The notes under the pieces were generated by a model. That model ran no database searches and was not told the DNA's origin. It was given only the letters and a program-made list of their open reading frames with translations. This document shows positions 50,666 to 59,131 of a stretch of 64,000 nt of DNA, piece by piece. The position numbers and the translations under genes were made by a program. The DNA lies in assembly GCA_964485695.1 (NCBI GenBank), contig CAZAKZ010000002.1, positions 42,776 through 106,775 of the forward strand. Direction: 5' to 3'. Source of the DNA: CAZAKZ01 sp964485695 (GTDB taxonomy: Bacteria; Planctomycetota; JAFGQW01). The stretch's first letter is position 1; every line of letters begins with the position of its first letter.

Positions 50666-51751
50666 TTGAAACGCTCGAGTCTCTGGATATTGATCTTCCT
50701 GATCCTGGGTCCCGTCCTGGCCGTGGAGGCACAGGGATTCAGTGACGCGGAGATGCAACGGGCCGTGCAGAAGGGCCTCGAGTTTCTGCGGCGGGTTCAA
50801 ACCCCGGATGGGTGCTGGCGTTCGGATATCGGGTACAAGCTCATGGAGGGCTACCAGATCACCTCGGACGAGATTGCCCAGCGCAAGGCAGGCGGCGGCC
50901 ATGTCGGGGTCTCCAGTCTGGCACTCATCGCATTTCTGGCGGGCGGCCACGTCCCCGGCCGGGGCCCGTTCGGAGAGGTGATCGAGCGCGGCGTCCAATA
51001 CCTGCTCCTGTGCGTCAACCCGGAGGACGGCTACATCTCCCAGAACGGTTCGCGCATGTACAGCCACGCCTTCGCCACCCTGTGTCTGGCAGAGATCTAC
51101 GGCATGACCCACCAGGCAGACCTGAGAGAAAAGCTGCAGCATTCCGTGGACCTCATCGTGAAGTGCCAGAACAAGCGGGGAAGCTGGCGGTATCTTCCCT
51201 TTGCCGTGAAATCAGACATGTCCATCACGGTCTGTCAGGTCCAGGCGCTCCGGGCCGCACGGAACGTCGGACTCAAGGTGCCCAGAGCCACCATCGAGCG
51301 GGCCATCGAATACATCAAGGACAGCGCGGTCGAGGAGGGTCCGGATCGCGGTTCCTTCAAGTACCAGCCCCGGACCCACACCCGGTCCAGCTTCTCCCTG
51401 ACCGCAGCCGGCATCACGGCGCTCTACGGAGCAGGCGTCTACGACGACGAGGATATCGAGCACGGCCTGAACTTCCTGGGGAATCGACACGTCTATTTCC
51501 GGAATCGATACCTCACGACGTCCCACTACTTCTACTACTACGGCCACTACTATGCGGTGCAGGCCATGTTCATCGCCGGAGGGCGCTACTGGCGGGACTA
51601 CTTTCCCAGGGTGCGGAAGGAACTGCTGGACGAGCAGCGAAGCGACGGCTCTTGGCCCAACGAGGTGGGGCCCGGGTCGGTGTTCGGCACGGCGGTGGCC
51701 TGTATCATCCTCCAGATCCCCTTGCGCTATCTACCAATCTTCCAGCGTTAG
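50666..51751 (+). CDS. Secreted terpene-cyclase-like alpha/alpha-toroid repeat protein
   Basis: A 361-residue protein with a signal peptide (ILIFLILGPVLAVEAQG) and several copies of the prenyltransferase/squalene-oxidase repeat, e.g. GLEFLRRVQTPDGCWRSD, HSVDLIVKCQNKRGSWRY and KELLDEQRSDGSWPNEVG. Exported proteins with these QW-like repeats and no cyclase DxDD motif are very common in planctomycetes, and their role is unknown. The start is TTG at 50666, well placed after a purine-rich ribosome-binding site and a promoter. It ends 13 bases before the convergent ChaN-like gene. Confidence 0.85.
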   Translation: MKRSSLWILIFLILGPVLAVEAQGFSDAEMQRAVQKGLEFLRRVQTPDGCWRSDIGYKLMEGYQITSDEIAQRKAGGGHVGVSSLALIAFLAGGHVPGRGPFGEVIERGVQYLLLCVNPEDGYISQNGSRMYSHAFATLCLAEIYGMTHQADLREKLQHSVDLIVKCQNKRGSWRYLPFAVKSDMSITVCQVQALRAARNVGLKVPRATIERAIEYIKDSAVEEGPDRGSFKYQPRTHTRSSFSLTAAGITALYGAGVYDDEDIEHGLNFLGNRHVYFRNRYLTTSHYFYYYGHYYAVQAMFIAGGRYWRDYFPRVRKELLDEQRSDGSWPNEVGPGSVFGTAVACIILQIPLRYLPIFQR

Positions 51752-51764
51752 GCAAAACGGCGTC

Positions 51765-53441
51765 TCATCGTCCCTTCCCGGGCATCTTCATGTCCATGGG
51801 CTTCCCGGGTGCGGTCTTCCCGGTCCGCCGGGTCCCGGCTCCGGATTTCTCGGTTTTCGGCTTCATTGTCCTGCCGGGTCGGATCTTTCCTGCGCCGGGG
51901 CCCTTTGCCCGGGCCTTCGCTTTCCCCGGCATCCCGGGGTGCCGCGCCATGGACCGCCGGGGCCTGGGCAGGGGCATGGACGCGAACACCAGGAAATCGT
52001 CCATTTTCTCCTGGAAAACCCAGTCCACGGCCAGTGGATTATCCACGGCCACGCAGGTGACCACCTTTGTCTTCAGTTGAGGCCGCCTTTTCCTGAGGCC
52101 GTACACCGTGCCCAGGCCGTGGCTCGAGTGAAACGAGCCGTTCAGGTGGAGCACCCGACGAATTCCGGGATTCGCCTCCAGGTAGGCGTGGATGGATTCG
52201 GCCATGGTGTCGTCCTTCAGGCACTGCGCCTTGAACATGCGATCCAGACGATCCCCGTCCATTCCCTTCATCACGCCGGAGAACCGCTTCCGATAGGCCT
52301 TGGATCCCGAGAGGATCTCGGCGGCGGCCGTCTTTCTCTCCTCGGTATCCAGATCCTCGAGGGCCTCGAGGCCCTTCTTGGCCACAGAACGCGCGTGGCG
52401 GCGGGGCACGTTGGCGGCCAGGACCGGGATGCCCCGGTTTCGGGCGTATTCCACCAGAGGACGGTAGTCCTGGCGGTAGTTGGGCCAGGGCCGGGCCTTC
52501 TTCAAGAACTCCGCCTCCACGATCTTATTGTCCAGGTATTGATCCAGGACAGGCTGCACGTCCCGCTCGAACATCTCCATGGAGAGGAGGAGGTCGTCTC
52601 GACCCCGGTCCATGGCCTTCAGGAGTTCCAGCTGTAAGGCGTGGAACACGGTGTTGTCGTGCTGCTCTCCGGCAAACACCACGTCCGCGCCGGCGAGATC
52701 GGCAAGGAGTGCCGGCGTCTGGATCTCGTGCAGGCCGTCGGGACGCACCGCGGCCATGCGGAGTCCCCGGAGCGTCCACCTCATTTCCCGGGCCACGGCC
52801 GGGAGGGAGCGGCCCCGGAGGTCCGCCGCAAACACGCGGACCACGGCTTTCCATTTCTTCAGGACGTCCTGGAGGGCCGACACCTTGCCTGCTTGGCCTT
52901 TCCCTCGGGAAAGAAAGACGTCGATGTTGAGCTTTCCGGACGGTTGACTCGACGACGCGCTCGGGGGCCGTAGGGAACCAATGGCCTGCGAATCGGGATC
53001 CAGGGCGATGATGTGTCTGGGGTGGAGGATGCCCTCGCGCATGAGGCGCAGGGCGATGCCCAGTCCGCTGTAGAGGGCGATGACGTTCTTCACGCTCCGC
53101 CCCGGGTTTTCGGCAAGGTGGTCCCGAACGGTCTTTCGTGCGTTCAGGCGATACGCGGCCGCCAGATCCGCTTCCACCTCGAAAACATCCGGTCCGGCCT
53201 TGCGAAAGGACCCGGTTCCGGGCAGGGCGCACTCCGGGACGGGTGGAACCAGGACCTCGGCACCCGATTCGAGAAGGGGGGGGACTGCCTTCAGGATCGT
53301 TCCGGGGTCGAGGAGGGGGCCGGCAAGGACCAGGGTCACGGGGCCGGTGGGTCGATCCTGGCCCGGGGCCCGGGTCGGATCCAGGATCGAGGCGGAAAAG
53401 AGAACCGCGATCCAGATCATTGGACAGGATTTCAGCATCAT
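51765..53441 (-). CDS. Secreted ChaN-like protein with N-terminal hydrolase-like region and basic tail
   Basis: 558 residues from the ATG at 53441 (frame open 21 codons further). A signal peptide (MIWIAVLFSASILDPTRA) is followed by about 230 residues that look like an alpha/beta-hydrolase-type region without an obvious catalytic triad (NVIALYSGLGIALRLM). The ChaN/Tiki-type domain then starts with LADLAGADVVFAGEQHDN and includes YRPLVEYARNRGIPVLAANVPR and VLHLNGSFHSSHGLG. ChaN proteins bind haem or act as metalloproteases of the EreA/TraB/Tiki superfamily; the Glu-His pair here is compatible with metal binding. The last 70 residues are very basic (Lys, Arg, Gly, Pro, Met), an unusual extension. 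Confidence 0.78.
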   Translation of the reverse strand: MMLKSCPMIWIAVLFSASILDPTRAPGQDRPTGPVTLVLAGPLLDPGTILKAVPPLLESGAEVLVPPVPECALPGTGSFRKAGPDVFEVEADLAAAYRLNARKTVRDHLAENPGRSVKNVIALYSGLGIALRLMREGILHPRHIIALDPDSQAIGSLRPPSASSSQPSGKLNIDVFLSRGKGQAGKVSALQDVLKKWKAVVRVFAADLRGRSLPAVAREMRWTLRGLRMAAVRPDGLHEIQTPALLADLAGADVVFAGEQHDNTVFHALQLELLKAMDRGRDDLLLSMEMFERDVQPVLDQYLDNKIVEAEFLKKARPWPNYRQDYRPLVEYARNRGIPVLAANVPRRHARSVAKKGLEALEDLDTEERKTAAAEILSGSKAYRKRFSGVMKGMDGDRLDRMFKAQCLKDDTMAESIHAYLEANPGIRRVLHLNGSFHSSHGLGTVYGLRKRRPQLKTKVVTCVAVDNPLAVDWVFQEKMDDFLVFASMPLPRPRRSMARHPGMPGKAKARAKGPGAGKIRPGRTMKPKTEKSGAGTRRTGKTAPGKPMDMKMPGKGR

Positions 53442-53701
53442 GACGACAGCTTTCTCGTGGTGGTTGGGATTTCTGCGGTCGAAATCAAATCTCCTGCTTT
53501 CCATTACATATGCAGGATCGAGATTTGCACAAGGATTTTGAGCCCGCAGGGGTCAAAATCCCTCCTTGCCTGACGGCAGGGCAGTGAACATAGTTTCCTG
53601 TTCGATATCGAGCATTGCCCCGAGACCCCGAGAGTCAAAAATCTAAAAATGAGAAACGTCCCGGGCCGGGGGAGTTTTCAGCCAAGGAAAGACCGGTTGC
53701 C

Positions 53702-54739
53702 ATGGCGCTGGACCGATACGGGGTCTTGAAGGGAAGGATCGTGAACCGCCGGCGGGGGGTGGGGCGGGGCCGGCACTACCAGATTCACGTCCACGACGGG
53801 GAGCGAAATCATCGTGTAGCCGTGAATTTCAAGTCCAGAAATCCCCCCTCGGAGCTGCTGTTCCTGGTGGATGAGGATTTTGTCCACCCCGTGACCTCGA
53901 TTCTGGAAGGATTGGCGCCTGGATACACCGACCTGGAACGCGGCCCGACGACCGGCGCACTGGACTACATCCGCGGCAACCTGTTCGACCTGGAGCGCAT
54001 GAGGACGCAGCCCTACAAGACCCCGGCGGCCTCCAATGATCTGAAGGACAAGATCGACTCCTGGGTCCGGCGCGCCATGCACGACGACCGGGCCTGCGCT
54101 TACGCGTTCGGGGAGCCCTGGGGGCCGGAGAAGGCCCGGGACAAGTACTTCGGATTCAAGCCGGGTCGGGGCATGCACGAGGTCCACATGAACCAGGGAA
54201 ACAGCGTGGGGTTCGAGGAAAGCGACGGGGTCTGGCAGGACGGTGCCCTGTGGCTCCACTTCCCGGCCGGCCGGGACGGCAACGCCCATCCGTCCGGCCA
54301 GTGGATCGCGGTGTTCCTGGCCTTCCAGTCCCAGGCATGGCACACCGAGGATCGAGGGGGTCATCGACTCGAGCCGGAATCCGTGGGGCTCCCGGTGGAT
54401 CCTTCCGGCGCCCGGGCCGGACGCGTGCGCATCGTGGCGGCCCTCATCAATCCCCGCGGGGAGGACACCTGCGAGACGGTGACCCTGCTCAACACGGCAC
54501 CGGATTCCATCTGCCTTGACGGCTGGATCCTGACCGACAAGAAGAAGCGCCGGACCGTCCTCGAGGACCTGGTTCTCGAGGCCGGCCGCACCGGGGTCGT
54601 GGATCTGAGCCGGGGGGAGGCCCGGCTCAGCAACAAGGGGGGCATCCTCACCCTGCTCAATCGCCGGGGCGGCAAGGTGGATGGGGTCTCCTACACCCGG
54701 GAACAGGCCATGAACCAGGGCTGGACCGTGGTGTTCTGA
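53702..54739 (+). CDS. DUF2278 (YukJ-like) protein with C-terminal lamin-tail domain
   Basis: 345 residues from the ATG at 53702 (MALDRYGVLKGRIV, the usual DUF2278 start; the frame is open to 53615). The N-terminal 220 residues are a DUF2278 domain, including IHVHDGERNHRVAVNFKS, GMHEVHMNQGNS and WLHFPAGRDGNAHPSGQWIAVFLAFQSQ with conserved His and Asp. The C-terminal 100 residues are a lamin-tail domain (VTLLNTAPDSICLDGWILTD, LSNKGGILTLLN), an Ig-like fold often found next to nucleases. The combination is known in the family, but no function has been proven. No signal peptide is seen. Confidence 0.82.
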   Translation: MALDRYGVLKGRIVNRRRGVGRGRHYQIHVHDGERNHRVAVNFKSRNPPSELLFLVDEDFVHPVTSILEGLAPGYTDLERGPTTGALDYIRGNLFDLERMRTQPYKTPAASNDLKDKIDSWVRRAMHDDRACAYAFGEPWGPEKARDKYFGFKPGRGMHEVHMNQGNSVGFEESDGVWQDGALWLHFPAGRDGNAHPSGQWIAVFLAFQSQAWHTEDRGGHRLEPESVGLPVDPSGARAGRVRIVAALINPRGEDTCETVTLLNTAPDSICLDGWILTDKKKRRTVLEDLVLEAGRTGVVDLSRGEARLSNKGGILTLLNRRGGKVDGVSYTREQAMNQGWTVVF

Positions 54740-54955
54740 GTCGCTGTGCAAGCGAGAAGGACAACCTTGTCGCTTTCTTTCCCTGCCTGTGATCCCAGGC
54801 CGACCAGCCCGGGACAATCCCTGGACATTGAAAAAAACTGGACATGGTTCAGATTTGAGCGAGACTTCAGGGACTTTTCCGGATCGAGTGAGTGAGATCC
54901 CCGGGCAACCGGCACGAGGCAGACTGGCACCAGGTTGAAAAACAGGCAGGTTTGA

Positions 54956-55207
54956 ATGGCATTCCGCTCCCAGCGCAATCAGCGCAATCAAGGCAAACAC
55001 AAGAAGTTCCGTAGTTTCGGCAGGGGCCGGTCTCGCCGCAGGGACATCCAGGTCGACTACAAGGACATCGGTACCCTGCAGAAGTTCCTCTCGCAGTACG
55101 GGAAGATCCACTCGAGACAGCGCACCGGCCTGACGGCCCGCCGTCAGCGCGAGCTCAAGAGGGCCATCAAGTACGCCCGGTTCCTGGCCCTGTTGCCCTA
55201 CAAGTAA
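54956..55207 (+). CDS. rpsR: 30S ribosomal protein bS18
   Basis: An 83-residue bS18: VDYKDIGTLQKFLSQYGKI, then the basic RQRTGLTARRQRELKRAIK and ARFLALLPYK at the end. It has a basic N-terminal tail and no cysteines, so it is the zinc-free form. In most bacteria rpsR lies between rpsF and rplI; here it stands alone, which suggests the S6 operon has been split in this lineage. Its last codons and stop are tandemly duplicated immediately downstream. Confidence 0.93.
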   Translation: MAFRSQRNQRNQGKHKKFRSFGRGRSRRRDIQVDYKDIGTLQKFLSQYGKIHSRQRTGLTARRQRELKRAIKYARFLALLPYK

Positions 55208-55223
55208 CGGCCCTACAAGTAAC
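55195..55223. repeat. 14-bp tandem duplication across the rpsR stop
   Basis: GCCCTACAAGTAAC at 55195-55208 recurs at 55210-55223 (15-nt offset). The first copy contains the TAA stop (55205-55207). Confidence 0.95.
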
Positions 55224-55246
55224 AGGCAGCCTTCCCCCGTATCCCC

Positions 55247-55343
55247 TCAGACTTCGACAACGATCTTGTCGAAATGCTTCCCGTCCGGCATGTGGCGGAA
55301 CGCCTCGGGCAGGGCGTCAAAGGTATATCGGTCACAGATCACC
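55247..55343 (-). pseudogene. 3'-terminal remnant of a zinc-free alcohol dehydrogenase gene
   Basis: About 97 bases encode, leftwards, ICDRYTFDALPEAFRHMPDG then KHFDKIVVEV and a TGA stop. This is nearly identical to the last 32 residues of the intact dehydrogenase at 55944-56951. The rest of this copy is gone: similarity stops abruptly near 55343, where a DUF4160/DUF2442 segment begins. It is either the remains of a tandem paralogue or a duplicated end made during an insertion. Confidence 0.85.
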
Positions 55344-55442
55344 GATCCATTCTCGGTGCCAATGATCGTGAGACAATCTTCCCCTCATTTATTACACTGT
55401 TGAAATCGTGCGGCTTAACCCGGATATGGAGGCCGCGTAACC

Positions 55443-55568
55443 GTGAACTTTGAGGCGGCAACTATCTTGAAACTCAACGGGATTGACCTTCGTCTCACGG
55501 AATTAGAGACGGATTGGGAACTCGCCCGATCAGGCGAACCGATGATGAAGATTGACCCACTGATCTGA
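55443..55568 (+). pseudogene. Truncated DUF4160-family gene
   Basis: A 41-residue frame from GTG 55443 to TGA 55568 includes ILKLNGIDLRLTELETDWEL and PMMKIDPLI, which resembles the C-terminal half of DUF4160 proteins. The expected N-terminal half with its histidines (PHFHV) is not found upstream. DUF4160 genes normally precede DUF2442 genes, as here, and this pair behaves like a small toxin-antitoxin-type module of unknown action. Confidence 0.55.
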
Positions 55569-55576
55569 GGTGTACC

Positions 55577-55846
55577 ATGTGGGACATGAATGAAGGTACA
55601 GAGATCTGCTACCTTCGAGATTACGTATATCGCATCAAGTTCGACGATGGATCCGAAGGTGAGGTCGATCTGATCGATTACCTCGGCCGTGGTCCCGTGT
55701 TCAATGCTTTGACCGACCTGGAAATCTTCAAACAAGCTCGAATTGAAGGAGGTACTATTACATGGCCGAACGGAGCAGATATAGCTCCTGAGACCCTCTA
55801 CGAAATGGTACTTTCTTCAAACAAGCAGGTAGATCGGACGCACTGA
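55577..55846 (+). CDS. DUF2442-family protein
   Basis: An 89-residue protein with the DUF2442 pattern: YVYRIKFDDGSEGEVDLIDY, GPVFNALTDLEIFKQARI, and GGTITWPNGADIAPETLYEM. The ATG at 55577 has GAGG about seven bases upstream. It follows the truncated DUF4160 frame by eight bases. The pair is common near toxin-antitoxin and mobile regions and has been suspected to be one, but biochemical evidence is lacking. Base composition is less GC-rich than in its neighbours, in keeping with recent arrival. Confidence 0.82.
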   Translation: MWDMNEGTEICYLRDYVYRIKFDDGSEGEVDLIDYLGRGPVFNALTDLEIFKQARIEGGTITWPNGADIAPETLYEMVLSSNKQVDRTH

Positions 55847-55943
55847 CCGCGCGTTACTCGCCTGGACCCAAAGGGCCGCTGCCGACACAAGAATTTATCT
55901 GATAGTCGAGTCAGATAGCTCCGCCCCTCGCCCCCTCAATCCC

Positions 55944-56951
55944 TCAGACCTCGACCACGATCTTGCCGAAATGCTTCCCGTCCTGCATGTGGCGGAACGC
56001 TTCAGGGAGCGCGTCAAAGGCGAATCGGTCACTGATCACCGGCTTGATATCGCTGGATTCGATGAAACGCCTCATGTCCATGAACGCCTCCCGGGAACCC
56101 ACCAGGATGCCCACCACGTGGAGGCGGTTCATGACGAGGGGGGCGATGTTGACCTCTCCCTGGAGGCCCGTGAGGGCGCCCAGCATGGCCACGGTCCCGC
56201 CAGCCTTCGTGGCCCGGAGAGACTGACCCAGGGTTCCAATCCCTCCGTTCTCCACCACCACGTCCACGCCTACCCGATCCGTGAGGCTCAGAACTTCTTT
56301 TTCCCATTTCGGCTCGCGAATGTAGTTGAGGGTGTGGTCGGCGCCTAATGCGGCTGCGCGCTCGAGCTTCTCGTCGCTGGAGCTGGTGACGATGACCCGC
56401 ACTCCCATGGCCCTGGCGAGCTGGAGGGCGAAGATGGAGACCCCGCCCGTGCCCAGGGTGAGCACTGTCTGGCCGGGCTGGAGCCGTCCCTCAACCACAA
56501 GGGCGTTCCAGGCCGTGAGCGCAGCGATGGGCAGGGTGGAGGCTTCGGCGAAATCGTATCGTTCGGGCACGGGCACCACGGCCTCGGCCGGCAGCACCAC
56601 CTGCTCCGCGGCCAGACCCGCTCCAGGCACGCCCAGGGTGGTCCCCACGTACTCCCCCCGGAACGGCCCGTCGATCCAGCCGGAGACGAAGTGGGACATG
56701 ACCCGGTCTCCGGGCAGCACTCCGGTCACGCCCTCGCCCACTGCGGCCACCATTCCGGCCCCGTCGCTCACCGGCGTGGCGGGCAGCTTCAGCCTCGGGT
56801 TGTAGCCCCCCGTCACCACGAGGAGGTCCCGGTAGTTGAGGCTCAGGGCCTTGATGTCGAGGAGGACCTCTCCGGGCCCCGGCGCCGGGGCCTCCACGGT
56901 CCTCGGTCCCAGGTGCTCCAGGCCGAACTGGGAAAACTCGTACTTATTCAT
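55944..56951 (-). CDS. Zinc-free medium-chain alcohol dehydrogenase/quinone oxidoreductase
   Basis: A 335-residue MDR-family NAD(P)-dependent oxidoreductase. The Rossmann motif is LTLGTGGVSIFALQLARAMG, preceded by PIAALTAWNAL; the N-terminal catalytic domain has LSLNYRDLLVVTGGY and PVSDGAGMVAAVGEGV. The cysteine and histidine ligands of zinc alcohol dehydrogenases are missing (NYRD in place of CHTD). Substrate unknown; quinones, enones or alkenals are typical. A 3' remnant of a second copy lies 600 bases away. Confidence 0.9.
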   Translation of the reverse strand: MNKYEFSQFGLEHLGPRTVEAPAPGPGEVLLDIKALSLNYRDLLVVTGGYNPRLKLPATPVSDGAGMVAAVGEGVTGVLPGDRVMSHFVSGWIDGPFRGEYVGTTLGVPGAGLAAEQVVLPAEAVVPVPERYDFAEASTLPIAALTAWNALVVEGRLQPGQTVLTLGTGGVSIFALQLARAMGVRVIVTSSSDEKLERAAALGADHTLNYIREPKWEKEVLSLTDRVGVDVVVENGGIGTLGQSLRATKAGGTVAMLGALTGLQGEVNIAPLVMNRLHVVGILVGSREAFMDMRRFIESSDIKPVISDRFAFDALPEAFRHMQDGKHFGKIVVEV

Positions 56952-56978
56952 GTCTCTGCTCCCTCCAGGTGGCAGGAA

Positions 56979-58508
56979 TCAGTACGCCTTGGCGAACAGG
57001 ACCCGCCGCGGGCTCGCCTTGCCCGTGAAGATGCACTTCCCCGGCTCGTCCTCGCCCTCGAGGGGGATGCAACGGGGTGTGACCTTGAGCCGCTTCAGGA
57101 CGGCCTCGGCTGCAGGATCCTCGTCGGCCCAGTGGCACAGGGCAAAGCCCCCGTGGGGCACGGACGCCCCCTTCTTGCCGCTCCCGGGCGTGAAGAAGGC
57201 CTCGAAGTCTTCCAGGGTGTCGATGCGCCGGGTCCGTTCTTCCCGGAACCTGAGGGCCCGCTCAAAGAGCCCTGCCTGGATTTCTTCCAGGATGTCCGGC
57301 ACCGTGGCCACGAACTCGCTGCGTCCCACCGAGGTCTTTTCCCGCACGCCGCGGTCCCGGCGGGCCATGAACACCGAATCCGAAACCAGGTCCCGAGGAC
57401 CGATCTCCAGCCGGATCGGGACGCCGCGCTTCACGTGGTGCCAGCCCTTCTCGCCGCCACGCATATCTCGCGCGTCCACTTCCACCCGGATTGGGTCGCC
57501 CTGATAGGTCTGGTCCTCGAGCTCCCGGGCCAGGGCATTGCAGAAGGCGAGAACCTGGCTCCGCTCGGGGTCGTCCCGGAAGATGGGCAGGATTACGACG
57601 TGGCGGGGTGCAAGCCGGGGCGGCAGCACCAGGCCGTCATCGTCGCTGTGGGTCATGACCAGGCCTCCGATGAGACGGGTGGATACCCCCCAGGAGGTGG
57701 TCCAGGCGTGGACCTCCTGGCCGCTTGTGTCCAGGAACTTGATGGAACAGGCCCGGGCGAAGTTCTGGCCCAGGAAGTGAGATGTCCCGGACTGCAGGGC
57801 CTTGTGGTCCTGCATCATGGCCTCGATGGCGTAGGTGTGCACGGCCCCGGGGAACCGCTCGCCAGCCGTCTTCTCGCCCTTCACCACGGGCATGGCCATG
57901 CAGTCCTGGGCAAAAGCCTCGTACACGTCGAGCATGCGCAGGGTCTCTTCCTCGGCCTCCTCCCGGGTAGCATGGACCGTATGGCCCTCCTGCCAGAGAA
58001 ATTCGGTGGTGCGCAGGAACATCCGGGTTCGCATCTCCCACCGCACCACGTTGGCCCACTGATTGATGAGGATGGGCAGGTCGCGGTAGGACTGGACCCA
58101 CCGGGCATAGGTCTCGCCGATGATGGTCTCGCTGGTGGGCCGCACCACCAGGGGCTCCTCGAGTTTTCCAGCCGGCACGAGGCCCCCGTCCGCGCCCGGC
58201 TCGAGGCGGTGATGGGTGACCACGGCGCATTCCTTGGCGAATCCCTCGACGTGCTCCGCCTCCCGTTCCAGGTAGCTCATGGGAATGAAGATCGGGAAGT
58301 AGGCATTGACGTGGCCCGTGGCCTTGAACATGCCGTCGAGGATCCGCTGCATGTTCTCCCACAGGCTGTAGCCCCAGGGCTTGATGACCATGCAGCCCCG
58401 AACAGGGGATGCCTCGGCCAGGTCGGCCGCCCGGATCACCTGCTGATACCACTCGGGATAGTCCTCGCTGCGGGTCGGGCTGATGGCGTTCTGGGCCTTC
58501 TTGGCCAT
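56979..58508 (-). CDS. proS: Prolyl-tRNA synthetase, archaeal/eukaryotic-like type
   Basis: A 509-residue class II synthetase that charges tRNA-Pro. Motif 2 and 3 regions are visible (VVRPTSETIIG, WEMRTRMFLRTTEFLWQEGHT, and WGVSTRLIGGLVMTHSDDDG), plus the anticodon-binding part (RLAPRHVVILPIF). It lacks the editing insertion of the E. coli type and ends in AKAY, as ProS enzymes of the archaeal-like class do with their C-terminal Tyr. This class also occurs in Deinococcus, myxobacteria, Bacteroidetes and others. It lies 27 bases upstream of the dehydrogenase gene on the same strand. Confidence 0.95.
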   Translation of the reverse strand: MAKKAQNAISPTRSEDYPEWYQQVIRAADLAEASPVRGCMVIKPWGYSLWENMQRILDGMFKATGHVNAYFPIFIPMSYLEREAEHVEGFAKECAVVTHHRLEPGADGGLVPAGKLEEPLVVRPTSETIIGETYARWVQSYRDLPILINQWANVVRWEMRTRMFLRTTEFLWQEGHTVHATREEAEEETLRMLDVYEAFAQDCMAMPVVKGEKTAGERFPGAVHTYAIEAMMQDHKALQSGTSHFLGQNFARACSIKFLDTSGQEVHAWTTSWGVSTRLIGGLVMTHSDDDGLVLPPRLAPRHVVILPIFRDDPERSQVLAFCNALARELEDQTYQGDPIRVEVDARDMRGGEKGWHHVKRGVPIRLEIGPRDLVSDSVFMARRDRGVREKTSVGRSEFVATVPDILEEIQAGLFERALRFREERTRRIDTLEDFEAFFTPGSGKKGASVPHGGFALCHWADEDPAAEAVLKRLKVTPRCIPLEGEDEPGKCIFTGKASPRRVLFAKAY

Positions 58509-58641
58509 GGTTTCCCTCTCGGCTTCAAACCCACCGGAACCTCGGTTCCAGGGGACCGGCGGGAGCGGATGGTGGGGGAAGAGGCTCGTGGAGTTTCTCC
58601 GTCCGGGACAGCCCGGCGGCGGGTTCCCTGATCGGTGGGAT

Positions 58642-58929
58642 TTACTTTGCCCTAGTCTGGGCGGGCTTGACCAGGCCTGCGTCCAGGAGAGTCCGGTAGG
58701 CGCCCTTCCGGGTGATGGTCTTCAGCGCCCGGGTGGAGATCCGCACGCGGACGCTCTTGTTCAGCTCCGGGACCCAGATCCGCTTCCACTGCAGATTGAC
58801 CATGAACTTGCGCTTGGAGATCCCCGTGATCTTCTTCCCGATACCCCCCTTGCGCTTGGCCAGACCCCGCCGGGTGTAGTGTCTCCCGGAGGTGGTGCGC
58901 TTTCCCGTGATTTGGCAGATTCGGCTCAT
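58642..58929 (-). CDS. rpmB: 50S ribosomal protein bL28
   Basis: A 95-residue bL28: MSRICQITGKRTTSGRHYTR at the start, then KRKFMVNLQWKRIWV and VRISTRALKTI. Only one cysteine remains at the N-terminus, so the zinc-binding form is not present. It is the first gene upstream of proS on the minus strand with 133 bases between them. Two small adjacent hairpins (GCCACTT/AAGTGGC at 59069-59084 and GATTTC/GAAATC at 59087-59100) lie upstream in the space shared with the divergent peptidase gene. Confidence 0.94.
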   Translation of the reverse strand: MSRICQITGKRTTSGRHYTRRGLAKRKGGIGKKITGISKRKFMVNLQWKRIWVPELNKSVRVRISTRALKTITRKGAYRTLLDAGLVKPAQTRAK

Positions 58930-59131
58930 TCGGTTTTCTCCAGAAACCTCGGGTGGATATCAGAAGGGGCCTTTGTACTTCACAACCCGGGGCAATTCAA
59001 GGATTTTGGAGACCTTTCGCACACCGGGAATCCCCATGCCTGCGATGCAGTGGACAGCCCTATCCAAAGCCACTTGAAAGTGGCCTGATTTCCTGAAATC
59101 CTTACGGTTTGATCCCAGGAGGAACCCAGGA

